Notes: generated by a model from the sequence alone, not told the origin. A stretch of DNA of 64,000 nucleotides from Erinaceus europaeus (GCF_950295315.1 NC_080185.1:41008602-41072601); one strand, 5' to 3'. Shown: positions 45,784 to 55,208, counted from the first letter of the stretch. Numbers and translations: made by a program.

Positions 45784-45900
45784 TAGGGTGGAGGGTAGAT
45801 AGTATAGCGGTTACGCAAAGAGACTCTCATGCCTGAAGCTCCAAAGTCCCAGGTTCAATCCCCTGCACCACCATAAGCCAGAGCTGAGCAGTGCTCTGGA
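45784..45900 (+). mobile_element. SINE family D
   Basis: Complete to GCAGTGCTCTGG. No A-tail: it runs into a B-like head remnant (45901-45950). Confidence 0.88.
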
Positions 45901-46050
45901 CTGAATCCAGATTTGTGTGCGTTCTAGCAAGTGTGCCACTGCCCAGCCCCGACTATCTGAAAAAATTTTAAAAAAATTTTTTTTAAACTTTATTTAATTT
46001 GATAGAACAGAGAGAAATTGAGAGAGAAGGAGAGTTAGAGAAGGAGAATG

Positions 46051-46525
46051 GGGAGGCAGGCGGTGATGCACCAGGTTAAGTGCACATAGTATGAAGCGCA
46101 AGGACCAGCTCAAGGATCCCGGTTCAAGCCCCTGGCTCCCCATCTGCATAGGGATAGCTTCACAAGAGGTGAAGTAGGTCTGAAGGTGTCTTTCTCAGAT
46201 ATAGATATATATATTAGAATCAGAGAAAAATTGAGAGGGGAAGAGGAGATGGAAAGGGAGAGAGACACCTGCATACTTGTGAAACTTTACCCCTGCAGGT
46301 GGGGACCAGGGGTTTGAACCTGGGTCCTTGTGCATTGTAATGTGTGCATTTGACTAGGTACACCACTGTCTGGCCCCCTGTTGTCTGTCTTTCTCTCACC
46401 CTCTCTATTTTCCCCTCCCCTCTATCCTATCAAAGAATAAATAAATAAATTAAGTAATTAAAAATGGCCACAGGAGTAGTGTATTCATAGTTCAGGCACA
46501 CAGCCCCAGAGATAGCCCTGGAAGC
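46051..46525 (+). mobile_element. Long-form SINE, middle element of the nest
   Basis: A-type head (GCGCAAGGACCAGCTCAAGG). Ends ATGGCCACAGGAGTAGTGTA ... GCCCTGGAAGC. Split at about 46194. Confidence 0.8.
46195..46377 (-). mobile_element. SINE family B, inner element of the nest
   Basis: Reverse copy with a deletion in CAGCCCTGCTTCACCA. Tail side ATATATATATT. Confidence 0.85.
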
Positions 46526-46751
46526 AGAGAAAGAGAGAGAGAGAGACTTGCAGCACTGCTTCATCACCCCTGAAGATTCCCCCTGCAAGTGGTCCAGGGG
46601 CTTGTCCTCATGCATAGTAATATGTGTACTTAACCAGATGCACCACCACCCAGCCCACTATTGAAAATATTTAAAGGGGAGAGGGGAAATGCCACTGGGA
46701 GCAACTCAGACATGAGACCCTGAAGGCAATAACAATAATATCAGCAACAAT

Positions 46752-47211
46752 TGCCGGGCTAGCTTCGCTGGAGAGAGAGACAGGGAACTCGTGGCGGCGT
46801 GGTAATACAATACTTTATTGATGCCGTTGTCCCAGAGTTAGGTGTGAGCACAGCGGATTTAGGCCACGTGGAGCTAGCAAAATGACTGCCTCCCGCTATG
46901 CACGCCAGCCCTTCTCCAGGTCTTCTCCAGGACGGGACACGGAAGAGAAAGAGGGATAAACCAGGAACAGCAGCGGGATTTATAGGGTAAAAACAGAAGT
47001 GGCAAGTCGGGAACAGAATTGGCTAGGAAAGGGGGTGGAGAAAACAAGGCACTCTGGGAAGGTAGAAAGCTTCCATAGCAGCTGTTGCGAAGGTTCTAAT
47101 CAGTGGGATTAGCCAATACCCTTCAGGCAGGACGGGTCTCAGGCAATACAATGATTATGTAAATAGACCACAGCATCAAGCAATGCAGGGGAGCTGGCAT
47201 AATGCCCAACA
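46752..47211 (-). mobile_element. Solo LTR of an endogenous retrovirus, 460 bp
   Basis: TG...CA ends on the minus strand. ACAAT duplication at 46747-46751 and 47212-47216, in an AAC/AAT-rich context that weakens this point. In element sense: CCAAT (complement of 47018-47022), TATAAAT (complement of 46978-46984) and AATAAA (complement of 46814-46819). It shares TTATGTAAATAGA...CAG and the CCAACA end with the LTR at 5.1 kb, so they are relatives. No gag, pol or env remains. Confidence 0.85.
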
Positions 47212-47216
47212 ACAAT

Positions 47217-47517
47217 AACAATAATATAAAACTCCTTGACAAGCAAAAGTAACACATTTGGGAAAGGCCTGTTCTGAACAGCTTGAAGTCTAGCCTTCAA
47301 GGACAAGAGATACACTTTTTCCCCCCTCACTGCTCAGTGATGTAGATAAAAGGAAGCTATTTTGTGACAGGCCCCATCTAGTTTGACACTAATTACTCTA
47401 AGTTATTTGTTTAATCTAGATTACCGGGTATTAATGGTCTGAGTGTACTCTTTTTTTTTTTTCTCCTTTGCAGCCTGTGCCTGCCTCCCACATGCACAAT
47501 TTCACTGTTCTGGATAT
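47217..47517. other. Unique intergenic sequence
   Basis: No feature recognised. A T-rich run followed by TCTCCTTTGCAG at about 47460-47472 looks like a splice acceptor but no exon follows. Confidence 0.4.
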
Positions 47518-47725
47518 ATATCTTTATTTACTTATTTATTGAATAGAGGCAGCCAGAAATTGAAAGGAAGAGGGAGAGAGGCGGAAAGACAGATAGAGAC
47601 ACCTACAGCCTTGTTTCACCACTTGTGAAGCTTTCCTTCCTGCAAGTGAGGTCTGGGGGCTTGAACCCGGGTCCTTGAGCACTGTAACATATGTGCTCAA
47701 CCAAGTACGACACCACCCGGCCCCT
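47518..47725 (-). mobile_element. SINE family B
   Basis: Complete reverse copy with a GCCACCCGG-like head. Confidence 0.93.
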
Positions 47726-47734
47726 CTGGGCCAC

Positions 47735-47880
47735 CTTTTAACTCAGATAGACAGAGAGACTGGAGACCATGGCACCAGAACACCCCTGGTACCATAAAAT
47801 CTGTGTGGCATAGAGACTCAAAGCAGGGCCCAGATTGGCAAGGCACATGCCCTATCAGGTGAGCTATCTCTCCAAACCCA
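47735..47880 (-). mobile_element. Older SINE, family F (tentative)
   Basis: GGTACCATAAAATCTGTGTG, CAAAGCAGGGCCCAGATTGG and CAGGTGAGCTATCTCTCC. Confidence 0.4.
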
Positions 47881-47884
47881 GATT

Positions 47885-47992
47885 CCTTAAAAATAAAGAT
47901 TTTGCTATGAATGAGAGGGAAAGAGAAGAGAGAATCAGAACAGTAGTGACACATGCACTGTGGGAATTCCAACTCAGAACCTGAGGCTTGTC
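47885..47992 (-). mobile_element. Degenerate C-like SINE
   Basis: ATGAATGAGAGGGAAAGAGA to CTCAGAACCTGAGGCTTG. Confidence 0.55.
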
Positions 47993-48069
47993 CCCATTCC
48001 ACCCCACCTCCCCACCCCCACACCTCCTGAGGCTGACGATCTTTGTGTTTTTCCGTTTTATGTTTTTTA

Positions 48070-48345
48070 TGCTTATTTATTTATTAATTTCCTTTGGTTG
48101 CCCTTGTTGTTTTATTGTTGTAGTTATTCTTGTTGTCGCCATTGTTGGATAGGACAGAGATAAATGGAGAGAGGAGCGGAAGACAGAGGGGGAGAGAGAA
48201 AGGTAGACATCTTCAGACCTACTTCACTGTTTGTGAAGGGACTCCCCTGCAGGTGGGGAGCCGGGGGCTCCAATCGGGATCTTTAAGCTGGTCCTTGCAC
48301 TTCGCACCACATGCGCTTAATCTGCTGCGCTACAGCCGGACTCCC
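48070..48345 (-). mobile_element. SINE family A
   Basis: Target GTTTTATGTTTTT on both sides. Confidence 0.93.
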
Positions 48346-48369
48346 TGGTTTTATGTTTTTGTTTGTTTT

Positions 48370-48531
48370 TCTAAAATATTTAATTTATTTATTCATGAGA
48401 AAGATAGGAGGAGAGAGAAAGAACCAGAGAAAGAACCAGACATCACTCTGGCACACGTGCTGCCAGGGATCAAACTCAGGACTTCATGCTTGAGAGTCCA
48501 AAGCTTTATCACTGCGCCACCTCCCGGACCA
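48370..48531 (-). mobile_element. SINE family C with internal duplication
   Basis: AGAAAGAACCAG is repeated in tandem within an otherwise good copy. Confidence 0.92.
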
Positions 48532-48547
48532 CTTCATGTTTTTGTTA

Positions 48548-48668
48548 ACTGGAGAAAGAGAGAGCGCGCGAGTGAAAACCAGAACATCATCCTAGTGCAT
48601 GTATTGCTGGACATTTGAAGTTGGAACCTCATGCTTGAGAGTCCAACACCTTTACCACCTGCCAGGCC
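48548..48668 (-). mobile_element. SINE family C, diverged
   Basis: Reverse copy with GCGCGCGAGTG in the tail side. Confidence 0.75.
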
Positions 48669-48689
48669 ACAGTTTCTTTTGGTCTTTGC

Positions 48690-48755
48690 AATTCCATGTG
48701 TTACAATTCTCTGGATTCCACACATGAGTGAAACCATCCGGTAGTTGGACATATA
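48690..48755 (-). mobile_element. Old L1 3' fragment
   Basis: CTCTGGATTCCACACATGAG and GAAACCATCCGGTAG resemble the conserved ORF2-end segment of ancient mammalian L1s. Confidence 0.55.
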
Positions 48756-48773
48756 TTCAAAGAGTACAGTTTG

Positions 48774-48896
48774 GGACTCCCGGAGGTGGGTGCAGTGGGT
48801 ACTCTGAAGTATGAGGTCCTTCCTGAGTTCTGGCATTGCATATGCCGGAGTGATGCTCTGGTTCGCTCCCCCACCCCCATTTAATAAACCTTTTAA
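48774..48896 (+). mobile_element. SINE family C, diverged
   Basis: CCCGGAGGTGGGTGCAGTGG head to TTAATAAACCTTTT. Confidence 0.75.
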
Positions 48897-49269
48897 AAGT
48901 AAAGTGTAGGTTTTGATAAATCCTGACCTAGCCATGTGCACGATACAACTGTGGTATCTCTTTATGCTGAAGTGATCTAGGGCCCCAGAAGCACCTGCTG
49001 TCCACCCCAGGAGGCACCAGACTTGGGAGCACGATCTCGGGTCATAAAATACAGCAGTTAAGTAAGTACTCCGGAGTAACACATCAAAGCAACCACTGTC
49101 AGGGACCTCAGAAGCAGCCACCTCAGACGCGGATGAAGAGGCTTGATTGTTCTTTTCCTTCGGGAGGGAAGCCATAATTACCTGGGGTGGATGGCCCAGC
49201 GATTCTTGGCGCCAAAGCCAAGAATAAAGCCGCAACGGAGGGCAAAAACAAACTGCACTTACAGCCCGA

Positions 49270-49285
49270 GCCTCCAGGGGGCGAT
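49270..49285 (+). promoter_or_regulatory. CTCF-like motif
   Basis: GCCTCCAGGGGGCGATAG-type core. It differs from CCACCAGGGGGCGCTAG mainly at two positions. Confidence 0.5.
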
Positions 49286-49314
49286 AGCTTCTGGAGAGAT
49301 GCCTAGAAAGCGGC

Positions 49315-49340
49315 AAAAAAAAAAAAAAAAAAAAAAAAAA
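49315..49340. repeat. A26 run
   Basis: Pure A tract in GC-rich DNA, 90 bp after AATAAAG (49224). Could be the tail of an old retrocopy, but no duplication was seen. Confidence 0.8.
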
Positions 49341-49703
49341 CGGAGCCACCGGCTCAAGGTAATATAGCCGCGCGGTGACCAGACCAAGGTCGCACTGACC
49401 GCTGGCAGCCAGCTAATGCTGGCCTCGAAAGGTACCCAACGGAGGAGGAGACCCCCCAAAATAAAAAGAGGGGCCAAGTTTCACCCAGATCAAAGCGCTC
49501 TCATCCCAGAAACTCCAGCCCCCCAAGTTTCAAAGGTGCCCCAGCCAATCCAGCCTCCACTCCTCCCTTCCACCACCCCCAGTCCAGTGGAGAAATCAAA
49601 GGCCAAGTTCAACCCACACCCCCTCCTGTGCCCTCCCCCAGCGAAACCGAGAGAGAATGGCGGGAGGAGGGAAAGCTAACCACTTCTGGTTAAGTTTCAT
49701 TTT

Positions 49704-49763
49704 GGGGGCGCACGGGGGGGGGGAGGGAGGGAACCTTCACGTGATTGCCTGACTCTTGACTCA
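49704..49763 (+). promoter_or_regulatory. G-rich run, E-box and AP-1/ARE cluster
   Basis: 49704-49731 has G runs of 5, 10, 3 and 3 (G-quadruplex pattern). TCACGTGA with CACGTG is at 49738-49743, and TGACTCA followed by GC at 49757-49765 fits AP-1 and antioxidant-response cores. Confidence 0.5.
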
Positions 49764-50214
49764 GCGCTTTCTCCCCACAGCCTGCTTTCGTATATTGGTT
49801 TGGCGTCACCGCCTTCGCCGTTTGTTCCCACAGTCCTTCCCAGCCAGTTTTGAACCTTCCAAAGGGAACTCTCTCCGGCTGAAAACAAAGAACACAAGTA
49901 GCATCTGATGAATTCTTTTCAAGCCCGGGCAAGGAGGAGGTAGGTTTAAGCCATCACTTTGGCACAGTATGTGTCCCTCACTCCTCATGGTTTCTTAAAA
50001 GGATCAACGGGGCTTTGTTTTGTTTTGTTTTCACTTACCTACCTCCCTTGGTTCTGGGATATTGGAAACCCAATCTGAAGCAAATGGGAGACATAGATAA
50101 AGACGAACATCATAGATTGTTGTCCTGAAACTTTTGTCCCTCCTTCCCCACAGGTACACTCCAGTAGTGGTAATCCTAAATCTTTGTACACATATTTTAG
50201 AAATGATTTGACTT

Positions 50215-50420
50215 CTGGCACTGGGTGATGGCGCACCTGGTTGAGCGCACATGTTACAGTGCACAAGGACCTGGGTTGGAGCTCCTGGTGGGTCCCCAAC
50301 TGCAGGGGAAAGCTTGGTGAAGCAAGTCTGAAGGTGTCTCTCTCCCTCTCTACCTCCCTGTCTCCTCTCAATTTCTGGCTGTCTCTATCCAAGAAATAAA
50401 TAGATGATAAAAAAATTAAA
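50215..50420 (+). mobile_element. SINE family B
   Basis: Target ATTTGACTT on both sides. Confidence 0.92.
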
Positions 50421-50446
50421 AAAAATAATTATTTGACTTGTTACAT

Positions 50447-50492
50447 ATGAGACACACAGAGAGGGAGAAAGAGAGAGGGAGGAAGGGAGGGA

Positions 50493-50528
<36 letters not shown>

Positions 50529-50617
50529 ACCACTCTAGTACTTGCAGCACAGGGGATCAAGCTAGGAACCGCAGGCATGCAAGTCTAATACTCTACCTAC
50601 CAGTTGAGCTAGTTCCC
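50447..50617 (-). mobile_element. Old C-like SINE with (GA)n
   Basis: Purine tract 50459-50528, then CCACTCTAGTACTTGCAG to GAGCTAGTTCCCC. Confidence 0.55.
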
Positions 50618-50728
50618 CATGGGATTTGACAGGTCATTCCATACCCCCAGCCTGTTTCAATCTTTCCCTAGTGGGACAGGGCTCTAGGGAATTGAGGTTC
50701 CAGGACACATTGGTGAGGTCATCAGTAA
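50618..50728 (-). mobile_element. Repeat L fragment
   Basis: GGTCATTCCATACCCCCAGC to GACACATTGGTGAGGTCATC. Confidence 0.65.
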
Positions 50729-50729
50729 T

Positions 50730-50824
50730 GTAAAGTTTTAAGAAGATTTATTAATGAGAGAGAACTAGAGAATCACTCTGGCATATGCAATGCCAGGGAT
50801 TGAACTCAGCACCTCATATACTGG
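50730..50824 (-). mobile_element. SINE family C, shortened
   Basis: Head missing beyond ACCTCATATACTGG. Confidence 0.75.
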
Positions 50825-50864
50825 AGGGTGTACAGTGTTCTGGTTAAAAAAAAAAAAAAGCAAA

Positions 50865-51061
50865 ACACCTTTATCTTGATTGTTATTTACTTTTATAGAG
50901 TCAGAGAGAAATTGAAAGGGAAGAGGGGGCCTAAAAGGGGAGAGCAAGCTACCTACAGCACTGCTTCACTGCTTGGGAAGCTTCCCCTGTGGATGGGACC
51001 AGGCACTTGAACTTGAATCCTATGCACTCTGAGGCGTGCACTCTGCTGTGCCACCGCCCAG
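50865..51061 (-). mobile_element. SINE family B
   Basis: Reverse copy, moderately diverged, ending GTGCCACCGCCCAG. Confidence 0.85.
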
Positions 51062-51187
51062 AGATTTATATCTCTACTAACGACAGAGAGGAGAACCAGA
51101 GTATCATCTTGGTACATTAGATCTCTGGGACAGAACCCAGGACCTCATGCTTGTAAATCCAGAACTTTAGCCACTGTGCCACCTCCT
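51062..51187 (-). mobile_element. SINE family C
   Basis: Diverged reverse copy ending GTGCCACCTCCTAG. Confidence 0.8.
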
Positions 51188-51189
51188 AG

Positions 51190-51190
<1 letters not shown>

Positions 51191-51235
<45 letters not shown>
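51191..51235. repeat. (TG)n microsatellite
   Basis: About 22 units between two SINEs. Confidence 0.95.
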
Positions 51236-51241
<6 letters not shown>

Positions 51242-51245
51242 GCCT

Positions 51246-51360
51246 GTTTTTACCAAGGCACTGCTCAGCTCTGTTCTATGTTGGTGCCAGAAATTGAACC
51301 TGGGACCTTGGAGCCACATGCACAAAAGTCTTGCAGAAACACTATGCTGTCTTCCCAGCC
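51246..51360 (-). mobile_element. SINE family D
   Basis: Reverse copy, diverged (GGAGCCACATGCACAAAAGT). Confidence 0.85.
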
Positions 51361-51367
51361 TTCTTGC

Positions 51368-51586
51368 CATTTATTTATTTACCCTTTTGTTGCCCTTGCT
51401 GTTTATTGTTGTAGTTATTATTGTTGTTGTTGATGTCATCGTTGTTGGCTAGGACAGAGAGAAATGGAGAGAGGAGGGGAAGGCAGAGCAGGGGAGAAAG
51501 AGAGACACCTGCAGACTTGCTTCACCACCTATGAAACCGGTCCTTGCGCTTTGCACCACCTGCGCTTAACCCGCTGTGCTACCGCC
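51368..51586 (-). mobile_element. SINE family A, internal deletion
   Basis: Joins TTCACCACCTATGAAA directly to CCGGTCCTTGCGC, losing the B-box region. Confidence 0.9.
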
Positions 51587-51649
51587 TTTTTTTTTTTTTC
51601 TGTCTATCTGAGTGACAGAGTTAGCCAGGGAGCTGTGAGATTATGCTTG

Positions 51650-51742
51650 CTCTCTGTCCTATCCAACAACAAGAACATCAATAACTACAACAATAAAACA
51701 ACATGGACAACAAAAGGGAATAAATAAATAAATATTTTAAAA
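51650..51742 (+). mobile_element. SINE family A, 5'-truncated
   Basis: Only from CTCTCTGTCCTATCCAAC onward. Confidence 0.88.
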
Positions 51743-51778
51743 AGATATCTTTTTATTTAAATTTTCTTTTCACTTTTG

Positions 51779-51897
51779 TTTTTACCAGAGTACTGCTCAA
51801 CTGTGGCTTAGGTGGTGCTGGGGATTGAACCTGAGTCCGTTGGTGCCTCAAGGATGAAAATGTTTTTGCATAACCATTATGCTTTCTCTCCAGCCCT
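51779..51897 (-). mobile_element. SINE family D
   Basis: Reverse copy with GGTGGTGCTGGGGATTG. Confidence 0.88.
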
Positions 51898-52245
51898 CAA
51901 GGCTGCGTTTTTACAAAAGAGAACAGAACAGAACTTTTTGTGACTGTTAATAGTCCATTGTATGACTGGGACTCACAGCACTTAATCCTCCATTTGGGAA
52001 GTTTTGGGCTCAGTATTTTCAATTGAGGGATTTAAAATACCCTGGAGCCCATTCTTTCTATGGAGTGAGGAGTTCTTTGAAATGTGAATAGCTGAGCCCA
52101 GAGTGTTTTTGTGAATGTTGAGTTCTCAATGATTAGGTTTGCTTAAAGTGAAACACACCTGCCACTCCCCCCACATACACACCCCACCAGGGCTTGGCTT
52201 GGATATGCTCCCAGCAGACACTTTTTTCCCCCATTTCTTTCCAAA
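51898..52245. other. Unique intergenic sequence
   Basis: No feature recognised. Confidence 0.45.
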
Positions 52246-52292
52246 ACAGACAAAGAGAGGGAGAGGGAGGGAGAGGGAGGGAGGGAGGGAAG

Positions 52293-52348
<56 letters not shown>

Positions 52349-52564
52349 AAGGGAAGGGAAGGGAAGGGAAGGGAAGGGAAGAGAAGAGAAGAGAAGAGAA
52401 GAGAAGAGAAGAGAAGAGAAGAGAAGAGAAGAGAAGAGAGATAAAGGGAAAGAAACATCACAGGATCTCTCCAAAGCTTTGGCTTGGGAAGCTTTCCCTT
52501 TGTAGGTGCTCCTATGTGGTGGCTGGGGGCTTAAACCCAGGTCTTCACGTGTAGCAGTGTGCAT
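52246..52564 (-). mobile_element. SINE family B swollen by a microsatellite
   Basis: The purine tract of a reverse B has grown to about 190 bp. Body at 52455-52564 (GCTTTGGCTTGGGAAGCTTT). Confidence 0.75.
52255..52440. repeat. (GGGA)n(GA)n(GGGAA)n(GAGAA)n compound tract
   Basis: Ordered blocks: GAGGGA, about 24 GA, about 6 GGGAA, about 11 GAGAA. Complement-like to the TTCTC tract at 41.1 kb. Confidence 0.94.
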
Positions 52565-52720
52565 TTTTTTAAAGATTTTAAAATTTTATTTATTTATTTA
52601 TTAGAAAGAGAGGAGAGAGAAAAAGAAAGGAGAGAGAGAGGGAGAGAGAACCAGACATCACTCTGGTGCATGTGCTGCCGGGGATTTAACTCAGGACCTC
52701 ATGCTTGAGAGTACAACACT

Positions 52721-53110
52721 TGGGTGGGGGAGATAGCATAATGGTTATACAAACAGACTCTAGTGCCTGGGGCTCCAAAGTCCTAGGTTCAGTCCCCTGT
52801 ATCACCATAAGCCAGAGCTGAGCAGTGCTCTGGTTGGTCTCTCTCTTTCTCTCATCTCTCTCAAAAATAAAATTAATAAAATTTTAATTTTTTATTTGTT
52901 ATTGGATAGAGACAGAGAGAAATTGAGAGAGGGGGAGATAGAGGGGAAGAGAGACACCTGCAGACCTGCTTCACTGCCTGTGAAGTGACTCCCCTGCAGA
53001 TGGGGAGCCAGGGGCTAGAACCTGTATCCTAACTGGTCCTTGCGCTTTATACCACATGCGCTTAACCTGCTGCACTACCGCCCGACTCCCTAATAAAATA
53101 TTTTTAAAAA
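52721..53110 (+). mobile_element. SINE family D, middle element of the nest
   Basis: Has the TCTCTCATCTCTCTCAAAAATAAAA variant tail, cut by the A/B copy at about 52880. Confidence 0.87.
52880..53093 (-). mobile_element. SINE family A head on a B-like tail, inner element
   Basis: Head GCTGCACTACCGCCCGACTCCC is A-type. The tail side (TTATTGGATAGAGACAGAG) is B-type with no (CAA)n, so this may be a second A/B mosaic. Confidence 0.75.
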
Positions 53111-53335
53111 GAGAATACAAGGCTTTATCCACTGCACCCCCTCATAGACCACAACTCTTTTTGTTTGTTTGTTTGGGAGCTAGCTGCTTGATGGTTTTCC
53201 TGCACCTATATGTTGTGTTGTTTTTAAAGCAACAGTATTGGTCCAAGTACATTTTTATGCTCCCCTCCCCCAAGTGATGTGACATTTGTATCTGTAAGCA
53301 CAGACATTTAGTGGAAGAAGAAATATAACTCCTGC

Positions 53336-53485
53336 GGTCTGGGATATGGTGCAGTGTATAAAGCATTGAATTCTCCAGTGTGGAGTTCTGAGTTCCATCC
53401 CTGGCAGCACAGAGTGATGTCTGGTTCTCTCTCTCTCTCTCCTTCCTCTCTTTCTCATTAATAAATAAATAAAATCTTTAAAGAA
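53336..53485 (+). mobile_element. SINE family C
   Basis: Complete. Lacks CATGTACC in the middle. Confidence 0.9.
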
Positions 53486-53513
53486 TGAAAAATAAAAGAA
53501 AGCAATGTAATTC

Positions 53514-53720
53514 CTCCCTATCTGCAGGGGGTTGCTTCACTAGGGTGATCTCTCTCCCTCTGTATCTACCCCTAATCTCTCAATTTCTCTCTGTCCTATC
53601 TAACAAAAATTAGAAAGAAAGAAAGAAAGAAAGAAAAGAAAGGAAGGAAGGAAGAAAGAAAGAAAGAGAGGAAGGAAGAAAGATGGCTGCCCGGAGTGGT
53701 GAATTCATAGTGCCAGTTCC
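53514..53720 (+). mobile_element. SINE family B, long form, head missing
   Basis: (GAAA)n/(GGAA)n at 53611-53680 lies between the tail and GGCTGCCCGGAGTGGTGAAT. Confidence 0.8.
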
Positions 53721-53843
53721 AGCTCATTCCTTTCCACTGAGTAGAAGAGAGAAACTTGGGGAGAATGGGAGGAGGGAGAGAACAGAGATTAGCAGCAGAG
53801 AAATGGAGAGAAGTTAAGGAATGCACCTGCTGCTTCTATTTTA

Positions 53844-53993
53844 ATGACTACCAGGATTATCACTGAGGCTCAGTGCCTACACTAAGAATCCACCACTCCC
53901 AGTGGCCATTTCCCCTTTTTGTTTAGATCTTTTTGATAGGACAGAAAGAAATGTAGAGGGGAAAGAAGATGGAGAGGGATAGAGAAAGAGAGA
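53844..53993 (-). mobile_element. SINE family B, long form, head missing
   Basis: Long end plus purine tract, cut by the next B. Confidence 0.8.
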
Positions 53994-53996
53994 AAC

Positions 53997-54183
53997 TGGG
54001 GCCGGGTAAGTGAACATGTTACAATATGCAAGGACCCGGGTCAAGCCTCCCATCCCACCTTCAGAGGAAAGCTTTGCGAGTGGTGAAGCAGTCTTGCAGG
54101 TGTCTCTCTGTCTTTCTCCCACTTTTCTCTATCACCCACTTTTCTGGCTATCTCTATCTAATAAATACATAAAGATAATAAAA
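53997..54183 (+). mobile_element. SINE family B
   Basis: Inserted head-on into the previous copy. Lost about 12 bp in the A box. Confidence 0.88.
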
Positions 54184-54530
54184 GAGAGGTCCGGGGCCAT
54201 AGCGTAGCGGTTTAAGCGCACATGGCGCAAAGTGAAAGATCTAGCATAAGGATCCCAGTTCGAGCCCCGGCTCCCCACCTGCAGGGGGGGGTCGCTTTAC
54301 AAAGTGGTGAAGCAGGTCTGCATTTGTCTATCTTTCTCTCCTCCCCTCTGTCTTCCCCTCCTCTCTCCATTTCTCTCTGTCCTATCCAGCAATAACAATA
54401 ACAACAACAACAATAAACAACAAGGGCAACAGAAGGGAAAAAGTGGCCTCCAGGAGCAGTGGATTTGTAGTGCAGGCACCAAACCCCAACAATAACCCTG
54501 GGAGCAAAAAAAAAAAAAAAAAAAGATAAT
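54184..54530 (+). mobile_element. SINE family A, long form
   Basis: AAGATAATAAA before and after marks the target. A-tail about 19 bp. Confidence 0.94.
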
Positions 54531-54544
54531 AAAGCATGCATGTG

Positions 54545-54684
54545 AGAGAGAGAGAGAAAGAGAGAAGGAGAGAGAGAGGCCTATAGCACTGCTTCCTCCT
54601 TGCAGGTAAGGGCCGGGGGCTTGAACCCAGATCCTTTTGTGTGGTCATGTGTGTACTCTATGAGGTGCGTCACCGTGTGGCCCC
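54545..54684 (-). mobile_element. SINE family B, shortened
   Basis: Lacks CACCACTTGTGAAGCTTTCC. Confidence 0.85.
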
Positions 54685-54843
54685 CTTGCACCTGCTTGAG
54701 TACTTGCTCTCAGACAGTCCAAAGGAAATGAAAGAATGAAAGCTTCACTAGTGGGCAGGCATATCCAAGGCACATAATGTCTTCTCTTCCAATCCCACTC
54801 CAGGCCCTGACACAGCAGAAGCAGAGGAGAAAATAAACTAATT

Positions 54844-55066
54844 TGGGGCCCGGTGGTGACGCACCAGGTTGAATACACATTACAATGCATAAATATGCAG
54901 GTTCAAACCTCACCCCCCACCCTGTCCCCGCCTGCAAGAGGGAAGCTTCTTGAGCTTTTGAGTGGTGAAGCAGGGCTGCAAATGTATCTCTTTTTCACTT
55001 CCTATCTACCTCGCCCTTCCTTTTCAATTTCTTGGTAGGTGCTATAGAAATAAAAAATAATAATAA
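54844..55066 (+). mobile_element. SINE family B
   Basis: Forward copy with (AAT)n tail and an extra GAGCTTTTGAG. Confidence 0.9.
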
Positions 55067-55208
55067 TAACCTCTGCATCCCTGTAGGTCCAAGCTAGAAT
55101 TCTGTGGTCATGAGTAGGAATGTTCCAAGCTGCCCCAATTTCAGGATCCATCTTCCTCAGGTGGTAGATAGAGTATGTTATCCAGCCTCCCTTTGGAGGA
55201 TGGAACTT

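Larger units (their letters stand above)
45960..46658 (-). mobile_element. SINE family B, outer element of a triple nest
   Basis: Pieces 45960-46050 and 46526-46658 around two further SINEs. Confidence 0.82.
48897..50213. promoter_or_regulatory. CpG-rich unique island
   Basis: 1.3 kb without SINE, the longest CpG-rich non-repeat stretch here (49.1-49.95 kb). It carries a CTCF-like site, CCAAT (49545-49549), a G-rich run, CACGTG and TGACTCA. A 271-codon minus frame (48534-49349) and an 87-codon plus frame (49416-49679, Pro/Lys-rich) are open but match no family I know. Possible promoter, enhancer or first exon; no splice chain could be built. Confidence 0.45.
52565..53153 (-). mobile_element. 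SINE family C, outer element of a triple nest
   Basis: Tail/body 52565-52720 and head 53111-53153 (GCTTTATCCACTGCACCC). GAGTACAACACTT recurs as GAGAATACAAGGCTT. Confidence 0.85.

Noticed and set aside
47960..50264. LAMP2 first exon expected downstream of CUL4B
   Set aside because: No signal peptide or LAMP2 N-terminal reading frame could be found here on either strand. The gene is probably beyond the right edge.
51192..51452. Frames rich in VCVCVC, SLSLSL or REREKER runs
   Set aside because: Direct translations of microsatellites.
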